DNA of 64,000 nucleotides, taken from assembly GCF_026340465.1 (NCBI RefSeq), contig NZ_JAPEPC010000001.1, forward strand, positions 5,337,001-5,401,000. Direction: 5' to 3'. The stretch comes from Streptomyces sp. NBC_01306. GTDB taxonomy: Bacteria > Actinomycetota > Actinomycetes > Streptomycetales > Streptomycetaceae. The notes under the pieces are model-generated. The model was given only the letters and a program-made list of their open reading frames with translations. It had not been told where the DNA came from and made no database searches. Position 1 is the stretch's first letter, and each line of letters opens with the position of its first letter. The position numbers and the translations under genes were made by a program. Positions 8,386-14,771 of this stretch are shown here, piece after piece.

Positions 8386-9497
8386 TTCAGATCACTCGCC
8401 TTGATGTACCCCGAATCCACCAGCTCGGCGCGGTAGTTGGACTTGTCGACGCTCACCGGCTTGAGGAGGTAGGCAGGGACGACCTTCTTCCCGTTGTTGT
8501 AGGTGGTGACGTCGTTCACCTGCGGCTTCTTCTTGTTGAGCATGGCGTCGGCCATCTGCACGGCCTGTTTGGCGAGCGCCCTGGTGTTCTTGTAGACGGT
8601 CTGGGTCTGCTGGCCCGCGATGATCGACTTCACCGATGCCACCTCGGCGTCCGACCCGGTGACCACCGGGTACGGCTTGGCGGGTGTCCCGTATCCGTCC
8701 GACTTCAGCGAGGACAGGACGCCGATGGATATCCCGTCGTACGGCGAGAGGACCGCGTCGACCCGTGCGGACGAGTACGACTTGGTGAGCAGGTCGTCCA
8801 TCCGCTTCTGGGCGGTGGCACCGTCCCACCGCAGGGTGGTCAGCTGGTCGAGCCTGGTCTGTCCGCTCCGCACGACGAGTTGCTTCTTGTCGATGAACGG
8901 CTTGAGGGTCTTCATCGAGCCGTCGAAGAAGTAGCGGGTGTTGTTGTCGTCGGGCGAGCCGGCGAACAGCTCGATGTTGAAGGGGCCCTTCTTGCCGTTC
9001 CTGAGGCCCAGTTTGTCGATGAGGTAGTTGGCCTGGAGCACGCCCACCTTCTCGTTGTCGAAGGAGGCGTAGTAGTCGACGTTCGGGGTGCCGAGGATCA
9101 GCCGGTCGTAGGAGATCACCCTGATGTGCTGGTCGGCGGCCTGCTGGAGGACGTCGGTGAGCGCCTTGCCGTCGATGGCCGCGATCACCAGCACGTCCGC
9201 ACCCTTGGTGATCATGTTCTCGATCTGTGACACCTGGTGGTCGACGTCGTCCTCGCCGTACTGGAGATCCGTCTTGTAGCCCAGGGCCTTGAACTGCTTG
9301 ACCATGTTGCTGCCGTCGGCGATCCAGCGCTCGGACGACTTGGTGGGCATGGCGATACCGATGGTGGAGCCCTTGCCGCCGCTCTTGGTCTCCTTGCTGC
9401 CGCCGTCGCTGCTCTGCCCGCAGGCGGTGAGAGCGAGGGCCAGGGATCCGGCGACGAGGGTGAACGCGGCACGGCGGGTGTGGCGCATGGCGGTCAT
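8382..9497 (-). CDS. ChvE-type periplasmic sugar-binding lipoprotein
   Basis: A 371-residue substrate-binding protein of the type I fold. The N-terminus RHTRRAAFTLVAGSLALALT is followed by the lipobox TACG (Cys26), so the protein should be lipid-anchored outside the membrane. Conserved ChvE blocks are visible: IGIAMPTKSSERW, QYGEDDVDHQVSQIENM, VISYDRLI and GSPDDNNTRYFFDG. ChvE-type proteins bind galactose, arabinose, glucose or xylose. The start at ATG 9497 overlaps the stop of the upstream gene (TGATG); a second ATG at 9488 is possible. It lies directly before its ATPase and permease genes in the operon. Confidence 0.93.
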   Translation of the reverse strand: MTAMRHTRRAAFTLVAGSLALALTACGQSSDGGSKETKSGGKGSTIGIAMPTKSSERWIADGSNMVKQFKALGYKTDLQYGEDDVDHQVSQIENMITKGADVLVIAAIDGKALTDVLQQAADQHIRVISYDRLILGTPNVDYYASFDNEKVGVLQANYLIDKLGLRNGKKGPFNIELFAGSPDDNNTRYFFDGSMKTLKPFIDKKQLVVRSGQTRLDQLTTLRWDGATAQKRMDDLLTKSYSSARVDAVLSPYDGISIGVLSSLKSDGYGTPAKPYPVVTGSDAEVASVKSIIAGQQTQTVYKNTRALAKQAVQMADAMLNKKKPQVNDVTTYNNGKKVVPAYLLKPVSVDKSNYRAELVDSGYIKASDLK

Positions 9498-10543
9498 CAG
9501 TCCTTCTCGGGGGAGGGATTCGCGGGGGAGGGGTGCTTGGCGGAGGGATTCTCGGGGGCGGGCGCGGCGGCCGGTGGTGACGGGACGGTGAAACGGCTGA
9601 GGGGCCCCGGCAGCCGCGAGCCGAGCGGCGACATACCGCCGTCGGCGCCGTGCCTTGCCAGCAGATCGAGGGCGAGCCTGCCGCGCCTGACCCGCTCACG
9701 GGCGGTGTTGAGGGTGTGGTCGCGCAGCTGGGCGCCGTACGGGTAGATACCGGGTGACTTCGACAGGCCGAACTTCAGATAGATCGGGGCGCCGCGCCGG
9801 ATCAGCTCGGCCGCCTCGTACATCCGGACGTAGCCGCCCAGGTCGTCGGGTGCCTCGATGTAGAGGTCCATCGGGGCGGCGCAGACCCGCCGGATCTCGG
9901 TGAAGTGGGCCAGGGTGAGGTCGGAGGGGATGTTGACGGAGTCGGCGCCCAGCTGCTCGAACACCGCGTACGAAGCAGGGTTCACCGGGCCGATCAGCGC
10001 CGAGACCTTGAAGGTGGTGTCGGCGGGGAGCACGCCCGCGGTACGGAGCCTGTGCAGCGACCAGAGCACCCCCTCGTCGGCGACGAGCAGGCATTTCACG
10101 CCCAGTTCGGTGGCGCGCACGGCGTCTTCGAGCGACCCGGCGACGGCGTCGTGGCCCCGGGCCCGGAGCCCGGCGCCGCCCGACTCCGTCCGGGTGGCGG
10201 CGCCGATGTCCCAGGTGCCGCGCGGCCCGGTGAACAGACACAGCTCGACGGAGCGCTCCGCGCAGGCGGCCACCATCTCGCCGATCTCGGAGTCCGTGAG
10301 CATCCAGACACCGCTGCCCTGGCTGATGCGGTGGACCGGCACGCCCAGCCTGGCGGACTCGTCGAGTACGACACCGAGCGCCTCCGGGCCCTCGACGGAC
10401 GGGACTTCGGTGCGCCAGGAGCCGCCGTCGGGGAAGCGGCGCGGTGAGGCGTCGGCCGGATCGGCCGCGGGCGCGGCGAGGCCGAGCGCGGTGAGCGCCC
10501 GTTCGCCGGGGCGGCGGGGGACAGGGGCTGATACGTCGGTCAC
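9497..10543 (-). CDS. TIM-barrel protein resembling the peptidase U32 family, first gene of the sugar transport operon
   Basis: A 348-residue protein. I place the start at GTG 10543 because GAGGAA lies at proper spacing; the longer open frame reaches 10684 but crosses the promoter and operator. The core looks like a beta/alpha barrel with blocks such as CLFTGPRGTWDIGA, ATELGVKCLLVADEGVLWS, LGADSVNIPSDLTLAHF and APIYLKFGLSKSPGIYPYG. Proteins of this kind in actinobacteria are, from memory, labelled U32-family peptidase, but I see no experimentally supported active site and doubt a protease role. The C-terminal 40 residues are a low-complexity Pro/Ala/Ser/Lys tail. Coupling to a sugar ABC operon suggests a sugar-acid enzyme or accessory step. 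Confidence 0.62.
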   Translation of the reverse strand: MTDVSAPVPRRPGERALTALGLAAPAADPADASPRRFPDGGSWRTEVPSVEGPEALGVVLDESARLGVPVHRISQGSGVWMLTDSEIGEMVAACAERSVELCLFTGPRGTWDIGAATRTESGGAGLRARGHDAVAGSLEDAVRATELGVKCLLVADEGVLWSLHRLRTAGVLPADTTFKVSALIGPVNPASYAVFEQLGADSVNIPSDLTLAHFTEIRRVCAAPMDLYIEAPDDLGGYVRMYEAAELIRRGAPIYLKFGLSKSPGIYPYGAQLRDHTLNTARERVRRGRLALDLLARHGADGGMSPLGSRLPGPLSRFTVPSPPAAAPAPENPSAKHPSPANPSPEKD

Positions 10544-10601
10544 AGGCGGGTTCCTCGCATACTGGGGGCCGGGTCCGATGGGGGTGGGCACCGGCAGAGT
10601 T

Positions 10602-10630
10602 CGTTCGATATACCGAACGTCGTTCGGATT
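10602..10630. promoter_or_regulatory. putative IclR operator A
   Basis: The 28-bp site at 10603-10630 matches site B (12873-12900) at 20 of 28 positions; both begin GTTCGATAT and carry CGTTCG toward the other end. Site A also contains the inverted repeat CGTTCG-6-CGAACG (10602-10619). It lies 60 bp upstream of the U32-like gene start, on the transporter operon promoter. Linking it to the IclR protein is inference. Confidence 0.55.
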
Positions 10631-10680
10631 GCTGGGCGTGGGAAGACCGGGCAGGGCCCGCTGCCGCGGACCGGCTCGGC

Positions 10681-11700
10681 TCATGGGCGCAGCAGCACCT
10701 TCCCGGTCTCCGGGCCGCCGCCTCCGACGAGTGCGACGGCTTCGGCGTACCGTTCCAGCGGGAATTCATGGGTGATCAGCGGTCCCGGATCGAGGATCCC
10801 CGCGGTGAACGCCCGTACGGCGAAGGACCAGGCGGCGGACGGCGCGCCGAAGACGCTCCGCACGGTGAGCTGGCTGACCGCCAGATGCACCGGGTCGATT
10901 CCGGTGGCGCCCGGGGCGAACATCCCGGTGAGTACCACCCGGCCGCCGCGCCGTGCGAGGAGACAGGAGTCGGCGGCGGTGGTGGGCGCCCCCGCGGTCT
11001 CCACCACCAGGTCGTAACTGCCGCGCACGGACACCGATTCGGCCGGGGTGCACACCTCGCTCGCTCCGAGATCCGCTGCCTGGCGGGCCCGTCCGGTGCG
11101 CGGGTCGATGACGGTGAGTACGGCGGGGGAGGCCGCGGCGATGAGCTGTACGGCGAGCAGTCCGAGGGTGCCGGCGCCGACGACGGCGATCCGCTCACCG
11201 GGCTCCGGCCGCCCGGCCCGTACCGCAGCGGCCACCACGGCGGCCGGTTCGAGCAGCGCTGCGGCGCGCAGGTCCGCACCGTCCGCGAGCGGATGCAACA
11301 GCCGGGCGGGGACGAGGAGATGGTCGGCGAACGCCCCGGGGCAGGTGAAGCCGGTCTCCTCGTACCCGGCGTCGCAGAGCGAGGTCTCGCCGGCCCGGCA
11401 GCGTTCGCACGTCCCGCACGCCCGGAAGCCCTCGGCCACCGCGGGGCGCCCGGTGAGGGCGGGGTCCACCCCTTCGCCCACCGCATCGACGGTCCCCGAC
11501 CACTCATGTCCTGGCGTGACCGGGTAGCGGACGTAGGCCGGGTCGCGCCGGCCGTCGTACACCTCGCGGTCGCTCATGCAGATCCCGGCGGCCGCCACCT
11601 GGATCCGGACCTCGCCCGGCCCGGGTTCCGGCCGGTCGCCGCTCACCAGCCGGACCACACCCGGGGCGTCGACCACGACGGCACGGCTGCCGCCGCTCAT
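10681..11700 (-). CDS. zinc-binding alcohol/polyol dehydrogenase, MDR superfamily
   Basis: A 339-residue dehydrogenase starting at ATG 11700 (MSGGSRAVVVDAPG), overlapping the stop of the dehydratase gene by four bases. Catalytic zinc ligands are suggested by GICMSDREVYDG and TPGHEWSGTVDAVGEG. The structural zinc lobe is CGTCERCRAGETSLC, with the four cysteines present. The Rossmann motif is VVGAGTLGLLAVQL. Enzymes of this type oxidise sugars, polyols or L-threonine with NAD(P). In this operon, upstream of a sugar-acid dehydratase, a role as the first oxidation step of sugar to lactone, or oxidation of a keto-deoxy acid, is plausible but not proven. The longer frame back to 12216 overlaps the dehydratase and is not real. 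Confidence 0.88.
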   Translation of the reverse strand: MSGGSRAVVVDAPGVVRLVSGDRPEPGPGEVRIQVAAAGICMSDREVYDGRRDPAYVRYPVTPGHEWSGTVDAVGEGVDPALTGRPAVAEGFRACGTCERCRAGETSLCDAGYEETGFTCPGAFADHLLVPARLLHPLADGADLRAAALLEPAAVVAAAVRAGRPEPGERIAVVGAGTLGLLAVQLIAAASPAVLTVIDPRTGRARQAADLGASEVCTPAESVSVRGSYDLVVETAGAPTTAADSCLLARRGGRVVLTGMFAPGATGIDPVHLAVSQLTVRSVFGAPSAAWSFAVRAFTAGILDPGPLITHEFPLERYAEAVALVGGGGPETGKVLLRP

Positions 11701-12854
11701 CCGGCAGCCCCGGGCGAGCGCTTCTCCCAGCCGTCGGCCCACAGGTCGAACCTGGCCTGCTGCTGCGGGAATTCGGCGGCCGCGTCCACATCCAGCTCGA
11801 CACCCAGGCCGGGCGCGTCCGGCAGTTCGAAGTAGCCGTCCACGACCTGTGGCGCTCCCTTCACGACCGCCTTGATGCCGGCGTCCGCGAAGTCGTTGAA
11901 GTGTTCGAGGATCTTGAAGTTCGGTGTGCAGCCCGCAACTTGGAGCGTCGCCGCGGTCAGCACCGAGCCGCCCACGTTGTGCGGGGCGACCAGCACGTAG
12001 TGCGTCTCGGCCGTCGCGGCGAGCTTGCGGGTCTCCAGGATCCCGCCGATGTGGCCGACGTCCGGCTGGATGATGTCCGCCGCCTGCGAGGCGAAGAGTT
12101 CCCGGAACTCGGTCCGGTCGTGGATGCGTTCGCCGGTCGCTACGGGGATGTCCACCTTCGCCGCGACCTTCTCCAGCGCCCTGAGGTTCTCCGGCGGGAC
12201 CGGTTCCTCCAGCCACGCGGGCCTGAACGGCGCGAGATCACGGGCGAGCCGGACCGCGGTGGACGGGGAGAACCGTCCGTGCATCTCCAGCATCAGCTCC
12301 GTCTCCGGGCCGATCGCGTCCCGCACCGCCTCGATCAGCGACACCGAGTAGTTCGTCTGCGCCTGGTCCAGCTCGTAGTGCCCGGTCCCGAACGGGTCGA
12401 TCTTCAGCGCGCGGTAGCCCCGCTCCACCACCCCGAGGGCGGCCTCGTGGTAGGCCTCGGGGGTGCGCTCGGTGGTGTACCAGCCGTTCGCGTACGCCTT
12501 CACCCGGTCGGTGACCCGGCCGCCGAGCAACTGCCAGACGGGGACGCCCAGCGCCTTGCCCTTGATGTCCCAGCAGGCCATCTCGACGACGGCGATACCG
12601 GACATGACGATCTCGCCCGCCCGCCCGTAGTCGCCGTACTTCATCCGCCGGACCAGGTCTTCGAGCGCGAAGGGGTCCGAGCCCTCGATGTGGTTGGCCG
12701 CCGCCTCCCGCAGATAGCCGACGAGCGCGTCGGTGCGCCCGAGCATCCTGGTCTCGCCGACACCGGTGAGGCCCTCGTCGGTGTGGACCTGCACATAGGT
12801 GAGGTTGCGCCAGGGAGTCCCGACGACATGGGTGCTGATTCCGGTGATGCGCAC
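11697..12854 (-). CDS. mandelate racemase/muconate lactonising family sugar-acid dehydratase (galactonate dehydratase-like)
   Basis: A 385-residue enolase-superfamily enzyme starting at GTG 12854 with GGGGG upstream. The N-terminal capping domain (1-125) begins MRITGISTHVVG. The barrel carries the metal ligands in LMLEMHGRFSP, the WLEEPVPPENL segment and VATGERIHDR, and the catalytic histidine region VLVAPHNVGGSV, as in galactonate dehydratases (DgoD-like). LEEP followed by GER and the APHN histidine are typical of this acid-sugar dehydratase branch. The product would be a 2-keto-3-deoxy acid. That fits the KDG kinase and KDPG aldolase genes at 54.5-56.3 kb. It is first in its operon, with operator-like site B immediately upstream. 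Confidence 0.9.
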   Translation of the reverse strand: MRITGISTHVVGTPWRNLTYVQVHTDEGLTGVGETRMLGRTDALVGYLREAAANHIEGSDPFALEDLVRRMKYGDYGRAGEIVMSGIAVVEMACWDIKGKALGVPVWQLLGGRVTDRVKAYANGWYTTERTPEAYHEAALGVVERGYRALKIDPFGTGHYELDQAQTNYSVSLIEAVRDAIGPETELMLEMHGRFSPSTAVRLARDLAPFRPAWLEEPVPPENLRALEKVAAKVDIPVATGERIHDRTEFRELFASQAADIIQPDVGHIGGILETRKLAATAETHYVLVAPHNVGGSVLTAATLQVAGCTPNFKILEHFNDFADAGIKAVVKGAPQVVDGYFELPDAPGLGVELDVDAAAEFPQQQARFDLWADGWEKRSPGAAG

Positions 12855-12872
12855 GGCAGTTGCCCCCGACGT

Positions 12873-12900
12873 GTTCGATATTTCGTCACTCGTTCGAAAT
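12873..12900. promoter_or_regulatory. putative IclR operator B
   Basis: This 28-bp site starts GTTCGATATTTCG and ends CGTTCGAAAT. It is identical to site A (10603-10630) at 20 of 28 positions with the same spacing. It begins 19 bp upstream of the GTG start of the dehydratase, so a bound repressor would block that promoter. Shared sites upstream of both minus-strand units point to a common regulator; the IclR protein encoded at 3902 is the candidate. Confidence 0.57.
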
Positions 12901-13031
12901 CCTGGCGTGACCGTAATGGTGTGACGCGCGCAACGTCAATGGGCCTGCGCCAACAGGTCGGTTCCGGCCGGCCGGGGCGGGGCCGGGCGCTGGGGGACCC
13001 GGCCGCCGCGGCCCCCGATAGGCTGCGGCGC

Positions 13032-13943
13032 ATGGGTGATCTCGGGGCGGGTTTCGGATATCTGGTGAAGGGCCAGCGCTGGGTCGGCGGGCGCGGCAGG
13101 CAGTACGGATTCGGGCTGCTGCCGGGGCTGATCACGCTCGTCCTGTATGTGGCGGCGCTGGTCGCGCTCGCGTTCTGGGCGGATGACGCCGTCGCCTGGG
13201 CGACACCGTTCGCCGACACCTGGAGCACGCCCTGGCCGGGGCTCCTCCGGGGCTTTCTGACCGTACTGCTCTGGGCGCTGGCCCTGCTGCTCGCCGTCGT
13301 CTCGTTCACCGCCGTGACCCTGCTGGTCGGCCAGCCCTTCTACGAGGCGCTCTCCGAGCGGGTCGACGCGTCGGAGGGTGCCGATGTCCCCGGATCCGGC
13401 CTCCCGCTCTGGCGCGAACTGTGGATCTCCGCGCGCGACAGCGTCCGGATCCTGGTGCGGGTGGCGTTCTACGGCCTCCTGCTCTTCGCCGCCGGTTTCC
13501 TCCCGGTGGTCGGCCAGACCGTCGTCCCGGCGATCGGCTTCTGTGTCTCCGGCTTCTTCCTGGCCGAGGAGCTGACGGCGGTGGCGCTGCAACGCCGCGG
13601 TATGGAATTCCGGGAGCGGCTGGCCCTGCTGAAGAGCCGCCGCCTGCTCACCCTCGGCTTCGGGGTCCCGCTGACGCTCTGCTTCCTGGTGCCGCTGGTC
13701 GCGGTCTTCCTCATGCCGGGCGCGGTGGCGGGGGCGACGCTGATGGCACGCGATCTGACGGGGGAGACGGCGCCGGAGCCGGATGCCGTACGGGAGCCGG
13801 ATGCCGTACGGGAGCCCGATGCCGTGCCGGAGCCGGACGCCGGCGGTGCGGTCGGGCCGGGAGGCGCGCCCGGGGGTGCGGTCGGGCCGGGAGGTGCGCC
13901 CGCGCCCGCCACGCCCCCGCACGCCCCTTCCCGTACCTGGTAG
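13032..13943 (+). CDS. EI24-domain (CysZ-like) integral membrane protein
   Basis: A 303-residue membrane protein starting at ATG 13032 (MGDLGAGFGYLVKGQRW). About four to six hydrophobic segments lie between residues 30 and 230, including YGFGLLPGLITLVLYVAALV and FYGLLLFAAGFLPVVGQTVV, with the family block VGQPFYEALSERVD. EI24/CysZ relatives include a sulfate channel, but function in Streptomyces is not established. The C-terminal 65 residues are a hydrophilic low-complexity tail built from EPDAVR and GGAVGPGGAP repeats encoded by direct DNA repeats (13770-13910). A much longer in-frame extension upstream is a high-GC artefact crossing the dehydratase gene. Confidence 0.85.
   Translation: MGDLGAGFGYLVKGQRWVGGRGRQYGFGLLPGLITLVLYVAALVALAFWADDAVAWATPFADTWSTPWPGLLRGFLTVLLWALALLLAVVSFTAVTLLVGQPFYEALSERVDASEGADVPGSGLPLWRELWISARDSVRILVRVAFYGLLLFAAGFLPVVGQTVVPAIGFCVSGFFLAEELTAVALQRRGMEFRERLALLKSRRLLTLGFGVPLTLCFLVPLVAVFLMPGAVAGATLMARDLTGETAPEPDAVREPDAVREPDAVPEPDAGGAVGPGGAPGGAVGPGGAPAPATPPHAPSRTW
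13770..13910 (+). repeat. tandem repeats encoding the EI24 protein tail
   Basis: Three near-identical 18-bp units built on GAGCCGGATGCCGTACGG are followed by two near-identical 30-bp units beginning GGTGCGGTCGGGCC. They keep the frame and encode EPDAVR and GGAVGPGGAP repeats. Copy number is likely variable between strains. Confidence 0.8.
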
Positions 13944-13967
13944 CGCCGGGCAGCGGCCCGCGCGGCG

Positions 13968-14543
13968 TCACTCGGCCGCACCACCGCCGAGCAGCGTCGT
14001 GAAGGCCCGGAAGGCGGTGGGCATGTCCACCGATTCCGGGTCGAGCAGCCACTGGTACTGCAGGCCGTCCATCACCGCCACCAGCAGCGGTGCCACTTCC
14101 TCCGGCGTCAGCCCGCCCGGCAGCCGGTCCCCGAACTCGCCGCGCAGGGTGGCCGCCATCGACCCCCGCACCTGCACATAGCGGCGGGTGAAGAACTCCC
14201 GCGCCGGATGCCCGTCCGTGACGCTCTCGCCCAGCAGTGCGGCGAAGGTCTGCACGATCCCCGGCCGCATCGCGTTGTACTCCACCAGCGAGCCGAGCAG
14301 TTCGAGCGGCCAAGCCTCGGCGGAGCGCGCCGAAGCGCCCGGATCCCAGCGGTCGCGCGCTTCCAGTACGGCGACGAGCAGCGCGTCCTTGCTCGGGAAG
14401 TAGTGCAGCAGCCCCTGCTGGGTGAGGCCCACGCGCTCGGCGACCGCCCCCAGGGTCGTGCCCCGGTAGCCGCGCTCCGCGATGACCTCAAGGGCCGCAC
14501 GGAGGATCTCCGCCCGGCGCCCCTCGCCTCTGGCGCTCCCCAT
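13968..14543 (-). CDS. TetR-family transcriptional regulator (beta-glucosidase neighbour)
   Basis: A 191-residue TetR protein. ATG at 14543 is chosen because AAAGGAG lies just upstream; the open frame continues to 14594. The N-terminal helix-turn-helix is clear: RRAEILRAALEVIAERGYRG, then VAERVGLTQQGLLHYFPSKD (about 10-55). The C-terminal part resembles the BetI-like ligand domain. It is divergent from the GH3 beta-glucosidase gene across 228 bp, so it probably represses that gene in response to a sugar or glycoside. The intergenic region holds the direct repeat TACCGATCTACCG and the palindrome TACCGGTA. Confidence 0.9.
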   Translation of the reverse strand: MGSARGEGRRAEILRAALEVIAERGYRGTTLGAVAERVGLTQQGLLHYFPSKDALLVAVLEARDRWDPGASARSAEAWPLELLGSLVEYNAMRPGIVQTFAALLGESVTDGHPAREFFTRRYVQVRGSMAATLRGEFGDRLPGGLTPEEVAPLLVAVMDGLQYQWLLDPESVDMPTAFRAFTTLLGGGAAE

Positions 14544-14610
14544 CCCCGGCTCCTTTCCCCGTACGCGTTCTCCGAGGACCGTACGACATCGCACATCACG
14601 AAGAGATAAC

Positions 14611-14635
14611 GAAACCTACCGATCTACCGGTATGA
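14611..14635. promoter_or_regulatory. candidate TetR operator between tetR and GH3 genes
   Basis: CCTACCGATCTACCGGTATG contains two TACCG half-sites eight bases apart and the perfect palindrome TACCGGTA (14625-14632). Its position between the divergent genes makes it a plausible operator. No promoter hexamers could be assigned with confidence. Confidence 0.4.
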
Positions 14636-14771
14636 GCGTCAGGATGGACACATCACGCGCCGGCCCGCGGTACTTCAGCACTCCAGCACCTCAGAACTTC
14701 AGGGCTCAGCACGGCAGGGCTCCGGCGCTCCAGGGCTTCGGTACTTCACCACTCAACGCGGAGGTACGACG

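Noticed and set aside
10681..12216. A 511-residue dehydrogenase with a long N-terminal extension
   Set aside because: The extra 172 codons run through the dehydratase gene in another frame; the ATG at 11700 gives a normal MDR enzyme.
13770..13910. A CRISPR array
   Set aside because: The tandem units are contiguous without spacers and encode a protein tail; no cas gene is present anywhere in the window.
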